In this document: piece by piece, positions 25,353 to 34,676 of the stretch
Layout: each line of letters begins with the position of its first letter
Numbering within the stretch: position 1 is the stretch's first letter
From: Natrarchaeobius oligotrophus
GTDB lineage: Archaea > Halobacteriota > Halobacteria > Halobacteriales > Natrialbaceae
Direction of reading: 5' to 3'
Length of the DNA: 64,000 nucleotides
NCBI RefSeq assembly: GCF_003841465.1
Contig: NZ_REFZ01000002.1
Coordinates: forward strand, 310,001-374,000
Position numbers and translations under genes: made by a program
The notes under the pieces: generated by a model
What the model was told of the DNA's origin: nothing
Seen by the model: only the letters and a program-made list of their open reading frames with translations
Database searches by the model: none

Positions 25353-26714
25353 CTACTCCACCCACACCGTCTTTCTGTTGACGAACTCCAGCATCCCCGC
25401 TCGCGAGAGTTCGCGCCCGTAGCCGGAGTCGGTGATCCCGCCGAAGGGGACGCGCGGATCGGATTTCACGAGTTCGTTCACGTAGACGCAGCCGGCGTCG
25501 AGTTCCCCGGCCACGCGCCGGCCCCGCTCGCGGTCCTCGGTCCAGATGCTCGCGCCCAGTCCGAACCGGGTGTCGTTCGCCGTCTCGATCGCGTCCCGTT
25601 CGTCTTCGACCTCGTAGACGGTCGCGACCGGGCCGAACGTTTCTTCGACGTCGACGGGACACCCGTTCGGAACGTTCGCCAGAACGGTCGGCGGGTAGTA
25701 CGCACCCGTCCCGTCGAGCGGTTCGCCGCCCGTCAACACGGTCGCACCCGCGTCGACGCTTCGTCGGACCTGCTCGTGAAGCTCCGTCATCAGCTTCGCG
25801 TCGGCTTGGGGCCCAACGTCGGTCGTCTCGTCCATCGGGTCGCCCACGGTCAGCCCCTCGAACGCGTCGACGAGGCGGTCGACGTACTCGTCGTACACCG
25901 CCTCGTGAACGAGAAATCGCTTCGCGGCGATGCAGGATTGCCCGCCGTTTTGCGTGCGCGCTCGCACGCCGGTTTCGACAGCCGCCTCGAGGTCGGCGTC
26001 GTCGAGGACGACGAAGGGGTCCGAGCCGCCGAGTTCGAGAACCGTCTTTTTGAGCTGCCTGCCGGCCGTCTCGGCGACGGCTCGACCGGCCGGGCCGCTC
26101 CCGGTCAGCGTCGCCGCTCGGACGCGGTCGTCCGAGAGCACGTCGTCGACCCTGTTCGAGCCGATCAGCAGCGTTCGAAAGACGCCGTCGGGATAGCCGG
26201 CCCGCTCGAACAGTTCCTCGAGCGCGAGCGCACAGCCGGGAACGTTCGACGCGTGTTTCAAGAGCCCGACGTTGCCCGCGGTGAGATACGGAGCGGCAAA
26301 GCGGATCACCTGCCAGAACGGGTAGTTCCAGGGCATCACCGCCAGTACGGGTCCGAGCGGTTCGTAGACGGTCCTGGCCTCCGTACCCGGTGGACTCGGA
26401 TGGTGTTCGTCCGACAGGTACGAGTGGGCGTGCTCCGCGTAGTGTTCGCACGCCCAGGCGCACTTCTCGATCTCGGCTGTGGCCTGCGAGAGTGGTTTCC
26501 CCATCTCCGCGGTCATCAGTTCGGCGTACCGTCGCTGGTCCTCCCTGAGGACGGCCGCGACGTTCTCGAGCAACCGTTCTCGTTCCCGCAGCGGATACTC
26601 CCGCCACTCCTCGAAGGATCGGTGCGCCGCCTCGAGGGCCGCCTCGACGTCGTCGGCGTCGTGTTCCTCGTACGAAGCGATACGCTCCTCTGTCGCCGGA
26701 TTTACGGCTTCCAT
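25353..26714 (-). CDS. aldehyde dehydrogenase, succinate-semialdehyde dehydrogenase-like
   Basis: The protein has 453 residues and is of the shorter ALDH type seen in NAD(P)-dependent succinate-semialdehyde dehydrogenases. Glu227 lies in VLELGGSDPF and the catalytic Cys261 in NGGQSCIAAKR. The cofactor segment is MPWNYPFWQ. SSADH relatives convert succinate semialdehyde to succinate, but several aldehydes are possible. It converges with the aldehyde dehydrogenase at 23.7 kb, so the two are separate transcription units. A small SnoaL-like gene is divergent. Confidence 0.9.
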   Translation of the reverse strand: MEAVNPATEERIASYEEHDADDVEAALEAAHRSFEEWREYPLRERERLLENVAAVLREDQRRYAELMTAEMGKPLSQATAEIEKCAWACEHYAEHAHSYLSDEHHPSPPGTEARTVYEPLGPVLAVMPWNYPFWQVIRFAAPYLTAGNVGLLKHASNVPGCALALEELFERAGYPDGVFRTLLIGSNRVDDVLSDDRVRAATLTGSGPAGRAVAETAGRQLKKTVLELGGSDPFVVLDDADLEAAVETGVRARTQNGGQSCIAAKRFLVHEAVYDEYVDRLVDAFEGLTVGDPMDETTDVGPQADAKLMTELHEQVRRSVDAGATVLTGGEPLDGTGAYYPPTVLANVPNGCPVDVEETFGPVATVYEVEDERDAIETANDTRFGLGASIWTEDRERGRRVAGELDAGCVYVNELVKSDPRVPFGGITDSGYGRELSRAGMLEFVNRKTVWVE

Positions 26715-26840
26715 CGCAGTCCTATCTTCGGACGAAGTCTCTTAGGCGTTCTGTTAACTGACGATATTGCGAGCAGGATGCCAGGACGGTCCAGCGGCGC
26801 TTCCAAAACGTTCATGTGCCGAACCGAGAGTGTAGACGGT

Positions 26841-27194
26841 ATGTCCGAAGAGAAACGGATCTCGCGTATCGAGGCGTATTTCGACGCGATGGACGCGGCA
26901 CATCCCGAGCTGGTGGAACCCGCGCTCGCCGACGGGTTCGTCTACGAATCGATCGCGGACGATCTGCGGGGATTCGACGGGCTGGTGACGTACATGCGGG
27001 AGCTGCGCGGAATCTCGAACACGGACCACGAGGTAAGCGGCGTCGTCCACGGCGAGGCGGCTTCCGTCGTCGAGGGCACCGTAACGGGCGACGGCGGCGG
27101 CGATTCCGTGACGGTCGACTTCTGTGCCGTCTTCGAGTTCGACGCCGCGGACGAGGAGATCACTCGAATCAGCGTCTACGCGAGAGACGAGTAA
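26841..27194 (+). CDS. SnoaL/NTF2-like small protein
   Basis: This 117-residue protein has the cone-shaped alpha+beta pattern of SnoaL/NTF2-like proteins: RIEAYFDAMDAAHPELV, the FVYESIADDLRGFDGLVTYM loop and C-terminal strands with VDFCAVFEFD and ITRISVYA. Such folds serve as isomerases, hydratases or ligand-binding domains, and no active-site set is clear enough to choose. It is divergent from the SSADH-like gene. Confidence 0.75.
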   Translation: MSEEKRISRIEAYFDAMDAAHPELVEPALADGFVYESIADDLRGFDGLVTYMRELRGISNTDHEVSGVVHGEAASVVEGTVTGDGGGDSVTVDFCAVFEFDAADEEITRISVYARDE

Positions 27195-27427
27195 CCGTTC
27201 GAACCGACGACACAGCCTGGTACGTCAGTCGCCGCGATTCGGTCGTCGCGACCGCCCGCGTCGACCGCGAAACGGGAAGCGACAGAGCCACTGACGAGTA
27301 CGCGACGGCCGGGAGGACCAGTCTCGTCGGCGTCCGCGCCCCGTGTGCGAACGATAATCCACCGACGTCTCGAGCGCCCCGACGAACCGCCGTGTCGCTC
27401 ACGCCGCCGCGGGGATCGCGATCGGCG

Positions 27428-30400
27428 TCAGTCGTCGACGGCCGTTCCGTCGCCCGTACCGACGTCGGGCGTCCGAAGCACGTCCGCGTCGGTCTCCGGA
27501 CCGAGCGGTTCGACGCGGACGCTCGAGACCTTGTACTCGGGGATGCCGGACTGGGGATCGAACGTCTTCTGGGTGAGTTTGTTGACCGCGCCGGCGGCGA
27601 AGTGCATCGGGATGAACAGCGTGCCCGCGTCGACGCGATCCGACACTCGCGCCTTGACGACGATCTCGCCCCGTCGGGACTCGACGCGGACGTACTCCTC
27701 GTCGGCGACGTCGAGGTCCGCGGCTAGCTCCGGATGGATCTCGACGAAGCTCTCGCCGACGTGGCTCATGAGCCCCTCGACGCGGCGGGTGAGCTGGCCC
27801 GTGTGCCAGTGATAGAGGACGCGACCGGACGTGAGCGTGAGCGGGTACTCCTCGTCGGGAATCTCGCCGGGGTGGCCGCTGTCCGCCGGAACGAACCGCG
27901 CGAGCCCGTCGTCGAAGTTGAAGTTTCCGTCCTCGTAATCGTAGAGGTACGGGGTTCCCGGGTGGTCTTCGGTTGGACAGGGCCACTGGAGGCCGTGCTG
28001 GGGACCCTCCTCGAGCCGCTCGTAGCTCACGCCGCCGTAGATCGGCACGAGGTCGCTGATCTCGTCCATGATCTCGCGGGGGTGATCGTACGACCAGTCG
28101 TACCCGAGCCGGTTCGCGAGGGCCTGCGTGATCTCCCAGTCCTGGCGGGCAGAGCCCGGAGGGGCGGCCGTCGGCCGGACGCGCTGGATTCGCCGTTCCG
28201 TGTTCGTGAACGTCCCGTGTTTCTCCGGCGACGTCGCCGCCGGGAGCACCACGTCGGCGTGTTCGGCCGTCTCGGTCATGAAAATGTCCTGGACGACGAG
28301 GAACTCGAGCGCCTCGAGGGCCTCCCCGGCGTGGTCGACGTCCGGTTCGGAGAGTGCCGGGTTTTCGCCGACGACGTACATTCCCCGCAGATTGCCGGCG
28401 TGGGCCTCGTCGAACATCTCCGGCACCGTGAGTCCCGGTTCGGCCGGCGGGCGCTCGCCCCAGGCCTCCGCGAACGTCGCCCCCACGTCGTCGTCGGCCG
28501 GATCCTGGTAGCCGGGGAGGCTCCCGGGGAGCGTCCCCATGTCACCGCCGCCGCCCTGGACGTTGTTCTGGCCGCGAAACGGGGAGAGGCCGGCGCCCGG
28601 CTTGCCGAGCTGACCCAGCGCGAGCGCGAGGTTCGCGAGTGCGAGGACGTTCTGCGTGCCGTGGCTGGACTGGGTCATTCCCATCGCCCACCCGAAGACG
28701 ACGGTGTCGGCCGCGGCGAGCGTCTCGGCGGCCGACTCGAGTTCGGTCGCCGGAACGCCGGTCAGTTCCTCGACTCGCTCGGGCGTGTACGGTTCGACCT
28801 TCTCGCGGAGGTCCGCGAAGCCGGTGGTGTTGCGCTCGACGAACGCCTCGTCGTGGAGGTCGTGTTCGACGACGTACCGAATCAGCCCGTTGATCCAGGC
28901 CACGTCGTAGCCGGGTCTGGTCCGGGTGTACTGGTCCGCGTGTTCGGCGATTCCGACCTTTCGCGGATCGAATACGATCAGGTCGGCGCCGTCGCGGACG
29001 TTCCGCTTGATCCGCGTCGCCAGAACCGGGTGGGATTCGGTCGTGTTCGAGCCGGTGATGAGGTAGGCGTCCGCTTCGCCGACGTCCTCGTTGATGCGGT
29101 TGGTCATCGCGCCGTAGCCCACCGTCTGCTGAAGCGCGGCGACCGTCGAGGAGTGACAGAGGCGGGCGCAGTTGTCGACGTTTTTCGTTCCCAGCACCTG
29201 TCGGGCGAACTTCTGTACGAGGTAGGCCTCCTCGTTCGTCCCCTTCGACGACGCGAGACAGCCGACGGCGTCGACGCCGTGCTCGCGTTGAATCCGGCGG
29301 AGGTTCTCGGCGACGTGCTCGAGCGCCTCGTCCCACGAGACGGCCGTGAACTCGCCCGAGTCGGTTCGCACCAGCGGCTCCGTCAGCCGTCGTTCGCTGT
29401 TGGCGAACTCGTGACCGAACTTCCCTTTCACGCAGGTCGAAAAGTCGTTCGCGGGTGCCGCGGACGGTTCATCGACCGGTTCGACGCCGAGCGTCTCGCC
29501 GTCTTTCCCCCATATCTCGAACCGACAGCCGACCGCACAGAAGCCACACGTCGTCTCCTCGACGTCGATCCGATCGAGGCGGACGTCGCCGACGAGGTCC
29601 GCGACGTCGAAGAGTCGGCCTTCCGACAGCGTCGTCATCGCGACGCGCTCGGCGGTGTGTTCGCCGGCCAGCATCGCCCTGTGGCCGTACTCGGCGGCCA
29701 GATTGGTCGCCCGTTCCCTGGCGATCCGCGCGTAGCGAGCGATCCCCGTCGGTTCGTCCCCGTCCCGTCGGCCCGCGGATTCGGGGGCGTCAGTTCCGCC
29801 GGGAGCGGGGGATCGGTTGGGCGCGCTCGTCTCGTCCAGCGTCTCGACGGCGTCGGCTTCGACGACGGTCCCGATGGAGTTGCGCTGCGTGAAGCCGGGA
29901 AGCGGCAGCGTTCCGGGCCCGCCGATCCCCTTCTCGGTGAGCGCGCCGGTCGGACAGACCGTCGCGCAGTGTCCACAGGAGACGCACTCCGATTCGGCCA
30001 TCGTCTCCGCGTCCGACTGAAACCCGATCCGGGTGTCCTCGCCGTGGCCCTCGATCCGGAGCACGCCCTCCACCTGCACGTCGTTGCAGCCCTCGACGCA
30101 TCGGTTACAGAGGATGCACTTGTTGCGGTCGATCTGGATGAACGAGGAGGTGTCGTCGAGCGGCTCGTACTCGTCTCGATCCGCGAACACGCCGTAGCGC
30201 GGGTGGTCGACGCCCTCGCCGATCGCGGCGTCCTGCAGTTCACACCGGCCGTTTCCGTTACAGGTCGTACAGCGGAGGTTGTGGTTCGAGAGGACGAGGT
30301 CGAGGTTGACGCTCCGGCTCTCCTCGGCGTCAGGGGTGTCGGTCCGAACCGTCAGCCCATCCTCGGCCGGGTACGAACAGGCGGGAACGAGGCCGTGTTC

Positions 30401-30754
30401 GTCAGTCTCGACCATGCAGGTCCGACACTCGCTTCTCGGCCCGATCTCGTCGCTCGCGTCGCCGTCCCGGTCGTAGTAACACAGCGCCGGAACGTCGGCT
30501 GCGTTCTCGAGGGCGTCCGCACCCGGGCCGACGGCCACGATTTCGTCGTCGATCGCCTGCATCGCGTCGATGATCGTCGATCCTGGCGGGACGGTCACCG
30601 ACGCTCCGTCGATCGAGAGCGTCGTGGGACGGTCGCCGGTGGTGCCGGCGGGCGGGTCGTTCGCCGTTCCGGTCTCGAACGTCGCCGTCACCGGCGTCCG
30701 TTCGCTCGGATCGTCGATCGCCGGTACTCTCGGAAGTGGATCGTCCGTACTCAT
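27428..30754 (-). CDS. fdhA: formate dehydrogenase-like alpha subunit (molybdopterin/Fe-S)
   Basis: This 1,108-residue protein is a NuoG-like N-terminus fused to a molybdopterin oxidoreductase. In order it has a [2Fe-2S] ferredoxin domain (SECRTCMVE, VPACSYPAEDG), a [4Fe-4S] segment CTTCNGNGRCELQD, two ferredoxin clusters (CILCNRCVEGCND and CVSCGHCATVCPT), the Mo-domain cluster CGFCAVGC...CVKGK and the Mo-ligand Cys-His in CARLCHSSTV. QNNVQGGGGDMG is the substrate/cofactor loop. The C-terminal domain binds the second pterin. It resembles NAD(P)- or ferredoxin-linked formate dehydrogenases. The ATG at 30754 overlaps the upstream stop (ATGA), coupling it to the NuoF-like subunit. A gap of about 120 acidic, Pro-rich residues separates the two halves. 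Confidence 0.88.
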   Translation of the reverse strand: MSTDDPLPRVPAIDDPSERTPVTATFETGTANDPPAGTTGDRPTTLSIDGASVTVPPGSTIIDAMQAIDDEIVAVGPGADALENAADVPALCYYDRDGDASDEIGPRSECRTCMVETDEHGLVPACSYPAEDGLTVRTDTPDAEESRSVNLDLVLSNHNLRCTTCNGNGRCELQDAAIGEGVDHPRYGVFADRDEYEPLDDTSSFIQIDRNKCILCNRCVEGCNDVQVEGVLRIEGHGEDTRIGFQSDAETMAESECVSCGHCATVCPTGALTEKGIGGPGTLPLPGFTQRNSIGTVVEADAVETLDETSAPNRSPAPGGTDAPESAGRRDGDEPTGIARYARIARERATNLAAEYGHRAMLAGEHTAERVAMTTLSEGRLFDVADLVGDVRLDRIDVEETTCGFCAVGCRFEIWGKDGETLGVEPVDEPSAAPANDFSTCVKGKFGHEFANSERRLTEPLVRTDSGEFTAVSWDEALEHVAENLRRIQREHGVDAVGCLASSKGTNEEAYLVQKFARQVLGTKNVDNCARLCHSSTVAALQQTVGYGAMTNRINEDVGEADAYLITGSNTTESHPVLATRIKRNVRDGADLIVFDPRKVGIAEHADQYTRTRPGYDVAWINGLIRYVVEHDLHDEAFVERNTTGFADLREKVEPYTPERVEELTGVPATELESAAETLAAADTVVFGWAMGMTQSSHGTQNVLALANLALALGQLGKPGAGLSPFRGQNNVQGGGGDMGTLPGSLPGYQDPADDDVGATFAEAWGERPPAEPGLTVPEMFDEAHAGNLRGMYVVGENPALSEPDVDHAGEALEALEFLVVQDIFMTETAEHADVVLPAATSPEKHGTFTNTERRIQRVRPTAAPPGSARQDWEITQALANRLGYDWSYDHPREIMDEISDLVPIYGGVSYERLEEGPQHGLQWPCPTEDHPGTPYLYDYEDGNFNFDDGLARFVPADSGHPGEIPDEEYPLTLTSGRVLYHWHTGQLTRRVEGLMSHVGESFVEIHPELAADLDVADEEYVRVESRRGEIVVKARVSDRVDAGTLFIPMHFAAGAVNKLTQKTFDPQSGIPEYKVSSVRVEPLGPETDADVLRTPDVGTGDGTAVDD

Positions 30755-32274
30755 AGGTTCTCGGAACAGGTTCCGCTCGGACAGCGTCCGTCCGCGTGAA
30801 CTCGGAACTCGGGTTCGAACTCGTTCATCGCCGATAGCACGGGCCGCGGCGCGCAGGCACCGATCCGACAGTTGCTCGAGCGTGACATGACCCGGCCCAG
30901 TTCGCGGATCTCGTCGCTCCGGAACGAGCCCCGGTACGTCTCGCGGAGCAGTTCGGTAAGCTGTTTCGTCCCTTCGCGCCCCGGAACGCACCGACCGCTG
31001 TTCTCGAGCGAGGCGAATCGCGCCCGCTCGCCGGCGGTCGCGACCGGACAGCGGCCGTCGTTCAGCAGTTCGACGACGCCGTCGGTCCCCAGGCCGGCCG
31101 CCGCGAGCGCCGGCTCGGAGGCGACGACGTCCAGATCAGCGGTTATCCCGCCGAAGACGCCGCCGACGCAGGCCATCTTGAACGCGCCGGTCATCGAGAC
31201 GGCGTCCCGAACGGCCGCGAGTTCCGTCGTCGTCTCGAGTTCGACGGTCGTCGGCGCGTCGACGTCGCCGGTGACGGTCACGAGCCGCGTTCCCGGATCG
31301 GGCGCGTCGGCGTCGAACGAGTCCGGGTCACGGAGCGCTCGCTGGACCTGCGCGAAGGTCCGCGGCGTGTGGACGATCGTCGGGCGGCCGTAGAGGCCGT
31401 ACTCCGCGGGCGTCGGCGGCTGTCGGCGCGGTTCGATCCTGTCCGCACCCTCCATCGCCTCGAGCGCGGCCGTCGGCGCGCCGGCGCGGTACTCGTCGGG
31501 GCCGACGACGACCTCGGGAGCGATCGAGAGCGCGTCTGCGGCCGCGTCCACGGCCCGTCGAAGGTGGCGCTCGAGGCCCTCGTCGCCTTCGTTCAGGTAG
31601 ATCACCGCGTCCTCGGCCCCGACGTACGCCGCGACGGCCGCGACGCCGTCGAGGACCGCAATCGGGGCCCCCGCGAGCAGCGTTCGATCCGCGCGGTGTC
31701 GGTCGTCGGGTTCGTTCGCGTTGACGACGACGACCGGCTCGCCGTCCGTTTCGCGGACCAGCTCCCACGCCTCGGCGGCCGGCTCGTCCTCGCGGGCGTC
31801 GCCCCTTCCGCGGCCGCGAATCCCCACGTTCGCCACCGCGCCAGCGTGTCGCTCATCGGAGCGAAGCGCGTAGTCGGTCGGTTCGAGCGGATCGACCCAG
31901 CCACAGGGCTCGAGAACGCGTCGACAGCCCACCGACAGCGCGCCCGTTTCGGGGGTCGCAAGCGCCGACGCGTCCGGATCGTGGTCGACCGTCGCGTCGG
32001 CGGCCGCGACCGGAACGCCGTCCGACTCGAACTCGATCACGAGGTCGGAGACCGCGGACGGGGACGGATCCGAAAAGAGGGCGGTCCGTCCGCCGTCGGT
32101 CGCCAGAAGCAGCGGCTCGAGGTCGTCGACGCCGGTCGGTCCCGTGCGGACGACCGGAACGGAAGTCGCGGCGTCGCGGGCGGCGGCGCAGACGCGGTCG
32201 GCCCGCTGTGACGAGACGTCCGCCGCGACGCGGACGACCGGCGAACGGCGAACGGCTCCTGGTTCATCCGTCAT
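30751..32274 (-). CDS. degenerate NuoF/FdhB-like subunit
   Basis: The 507-residue protein aligns with the NuoF/FdhB flavoprotein but has lost key positions. The GRGGAGFPTG flavin/NADH motif is replaced by RGRGRGDARED, although VVVVNANEPDD still matches the following VNADE segment. The [4Fe-4S] motif CGxCxPCR reads SGRCVPGREG, so two of the first three Cys are missing, and only a later Cys (NCRIGAC) remains. It precedes fdhA with an ATGA overlap and is presumably its partner. It may have lost NADH oxidation and serve as a structural or alternative electron-transfer subunit. The ATG at 32274 is preferred to the TTG at 32283. Confidence 0.75.
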   Translation of the reverse strand: MTDEPGAVRRSPVVRVAADVSSQRADRVCAAARDAATSVPVVRTGPTGVDDLEPLLLATDGGRTALFSDPSPSAVSDLVIEFESDGVPVAAADATVDHDPDASALATPETGALSVGCRRVLEPCGWVDPLEPTDYALRSDERHAGAVANVGIRGRGRGDAREDEPAAEAWELVRETDGEPVVVVNANEPDDRHRADRTLLAGAPIAVLDGVAAVAAYVGAEDAVIYLNEGDEGLERHLRRAVDAAADALSIAPEVVVGPDEYRAGAPTAALEAMEGADRIEPRRQPPTPAEYGLYGRPTIVHTPRTFAQVQRALRDPDSFDADAPDPGTRLVTVTGDVDAPTTVELETTTELAAVRDAVSMTGAFKMACVGGVFGGITADLDVVASEPALAAAGLGTDGVVELLNDGRCPVATAGERARFASLENSGRCVPGREGTKQLTELLRETYRGSFRSDEIRELGRVMSRSSNCRIGACAPRPVLSAMNEFEPEFRVHADGRCPSGTCSENL

Positions 32275-32555
32275 CGATGGCAATCATTCGAGGAACGATA
32301 CAAAAAACTACCCGAAAGTCACTCCGAACCGCGAGACCGTAGGGGCCGGTCGGCTGGCAGCCGTTCGCACGTCCGACGCGCTCGTTCGGGGTCTGTCCCG
32401 TCGATTCGGGTGGCGGAGATCCGAGCGAAGCGATCTCGAGACGATCGCGGCGACGCGCGCGTTGACGTCGAGGGTGGGGCGAAGACTCGAGCGCGCTGGT
32501 CTCGAGACGATCGGTATCGAAGCGTTGAGGAGGGCTCGAGCGCTCGCACGAAACG

Positions 32556-32828
32556 ATGTCGAACCAGCAATTCGATGAACTTCGGGCACGAGCCGCCGAC
32601 GCGATCACCGACGACGACCTCGCGTCGGTGTACGCCGGGCTCGTCCGAGAGGACGGTCACCACGAGTACTACTTCGGGAACGACACCGAGGAAGCGACGG
32701 AGCTCAGAGAGACGGCGGCGATTCAACTCGGAATGCTGCTGCGAGTGCTCGCCGATCGATCCGACAGGACCGTCGAGGAAATCGCCGACCTCGCGGTCGA
32801 ACGCGCCGAGGGGCTGGAGCTCCGGTGA
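32556..32828 (+). CDS. small acidic hypothetical protein
   Basis: This 90-residue mostly helical, acidic protein contains YAGLVREDGHHEYYFGND and a C-terminal amphipathic TAAIQLGMLLRVLADRSDRTVEEIADLAVERA. I recognise no family. It sits between the fdh pair (divergent) and the AOR-like gene (convergent), so it may belong to this redox cluster. It has haloarchaeal codon use and a normal ATG, so I regard it as real. Confidence 0.65.
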   Translation: MSNQQFDELRARAADAITDDDLASVYAGLVREDGHHEYYFGNDTEEATELRETAAIQLGMLLRVLADRSDRTVEEIADLAVERAEGLELR

Positions 32829-32870
32829 GCGGTCGAACGAGCTCACATTTTCGTAGCAGGCCGGACGCGC

Positions 32871-34676
32871 TCACTCGGAGCGATCGCCGGCCGCGGACGT
32901 CGAGTTCGGATCGGTCCCGGGGGAGCCAAGCGGCGTCCGGTCGTCGGCGACGTCGTCGAGTTCGAGTCGGGCGAGCGTCTCGGGGAGCGGTCGGCCGTTC
33001 GGCCCCCAGCCCCTGCTCGCGTAGTACCGGTCGAGCGCTCGCTCGAAATCGTCGGGGTCGATCGACGGTCCGCCCGCCGAAGGGGGGTCGCGAAAGACCG
33101 GCGGGAGGCTGTCGTCGCTCCTGTCGAATCCCTCCCGGACGTTGAACAGTCGAACGAGCGTCCAGACCCGCCTGCCGAGCCGGGAGAGATCGCTCGAGTC
33201 GTACTCCCGTTCGAGCGCGGCGAGCCACTCGGCACCCAGATCGTCGAGAACGTCCCCCACGAAGTCGTCCGTGGGCAGGCACCACAGCGCCGATCGAACG
33301 TCCTGAGCGGCGACGACGGCTCGCACCTGCGTTTCGAGCGTCCACTCCCCCTCGAACACCTCTCGCTCGAAGGGACGGGCTCGGCGGTGACAGCCCCCGC
33401 GGTCGCTCGTCGCGTACGCCAGCGCCATGCTTCCGGCCCGTCGCGGATCGTACGACGGGACGGCCATCGATTTGACGGTCGGGACGAACGCCTCGCCGCC
33501 GTACCGGTCGGCGGCGACGGAGACGCCGTCGGCCAGCGCGTCGGCGATCGGGCCGTCGCGCGTCGCGATCCGCTCGAGGAGCCCGACGGCCGCGTCGGCG
33601 TCGCCGAACGAGACGTCGAGATCGACGCATCCCGCGTCGGCGGCGCGAATCGCCCACGCGACGGCGTTCCCGGCGCCGATGACGTCCATCCCGAGTCGAT
33701 CGCAGACGGCCCCCAACGTCGCGACGTCGTCGAAGTCGTCGATACCGAGGCCGGCACCCAGCGTCATCGCGGTCGCGCCGCGGGGGACGGTGTCGCCGTC
33801 GTCGGTTTCGACGCGAAAGCCGCCGGGGTGGTCGTCGTCGGAATACTCGCGCTCGACGGCGGCCGCTTTCGCGGCTTCGACCCCGATCGCGTCGCTCCCG
33901 TCGAACGCCGTCTCCTGCCACCCTCGAGTCGCGAGCAGTCCGGTCTCGTCGGCGAAGTCGAGACTCTCTATCGTCGCTCCCGAGCGCAACCAGCGGCCGG
34001 TGTCGTGGTTTCGGTACGCTTCGGCGTACTCCCGACGGAGCTCCGCGAGCTCGCCGGTCGGACGGACCGGATCGCCGCGGACGACGACGGCTTTCAGGTT
34101 CTTCGCTCCCATGACTGCGCCCGCGCCCCCGCGACCGGCGTGGTGGTCGCCGCCGTCGGACGCGATCGACGCGTACCGGACCATCGCTTCGCCCGCCGGG
34201 CCGATACACGCCGTCGCAGCGTCGGGACACGACTCGGCGACCGTTTCGGTATCGGCACCGGCGAGGCCGTCGGCCGCGGTTATTTCGACGCTTCCCTCGT
34301 CGATTCGAACCGCGACCGGCGAGTCGGCGCGTCCCGTCACGAGAACGCCGAGACAGTCCGGGAGGGTACCCGCGAGGCGCGCGGGAAACCGGCCACCGGC
34401 GTAGGAATCGAGAAATCCGCCGGTGAGCGGTGACTTCGTCACCGCCGCGTATCGGGTTTCACCGGGGAGACAGCCCGAGAGCGGCCCGAGCATGAGACCG
34501 AGGAGGTTGTCGGGACCGAGCGGATTCGTCTCGGCCTCGAGTTCCTCGTACAGGTAACGGGCGCCGAGTCCCTTCCCCCCGAGGAACAGGCGACGCCACC
34601 GCTCCGGAACGCGGTCGCGACGAACGGACCGCGTCGAGAGGTCGATCCGGAGGACGTGATCGCGCGTCCGTGTCAC
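32871..34676 (-). CDS. aldehyde ferredoxin oxidoreductase-like protein without CxxCxxxC
   Basis: This 601-residue AOR-family protein has the N-terminal FLGGKGLGARYLYEEL, the LSGCLPGETRYAAVTKSPLTGG loop and GRGGAGAVMGAKNLKAVVV, all typical of the tungsto-bispterin binding domain. In AOR enzymes the [4Fe-4S] cluster is held by CxxCxxxC near residue 290 plus a distal Cys. Here that place reads YSDDDHPGGF without any Cys; only a later Cys (ALWCLPTDDF) matches the fourth ligand. So it probably lacks the cluster and may use another electron route or be catalytically changed. It stands alone on the minus strand beside the fdh pair. Confidence 0.82.
   Translation of the reverse strand: MTRTRDHVLRIDLSTRSVRRDRVPERWRRLFLGGKGLGARYLYEELEAETNPLGPDNLLGLMLGPLSGCLPGETRYAAVTKSPLTGGFLDSYAGGRFPARLAGTLPDCLGVLVTGRADSPVAVRIDEGSVEITAADGLAGADTETVAESCPDAATACIGPAGEAMVRYASIASDGGDHHAGRGGAGAVMGAKNLKAVVVRGDPVRPTGELAELRREYAEAYRNHDTGRWLRSGATIESLDFADETGLLATRGWQETAFDGSDAIGVEAAKAAAVEREYSDDDHPGGFRVETDDGDTVPRGATAMTLGAGLGIDDFDDVATLGAVCDRLGMDVIGAGNAVAWAIRAADAGCVDLDVSFGDADAAVGLLERIATRDGPIADALADGVSVAADRYGGEAFVPTVKSMAVPSYDPRRAGSMALAYATSDRGGCHRRARPFEREVFEGEWTLETQVRAVVAAQDVRSALWCLPTDDFVGDVLDDLGAEWLAALEREYDSSDLSRLGRRVWTLVRLFNVREGFDRSDDSLPPVFRDPPSAGGPSIDPDDFERALDRYYASRGWGPNGRPLPETLARLELDDVADDRTPLGSPGTDPNSTSAAGDRSE

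Noticed and set aside
27734-30799. A 1,021-codon open frame on the plus strand
   Set aside because: It lies opposite fdhA, which has many clear cofactor motifs. The frame is Arg/Val-rich without any motif and arises from GC-rich codon use.
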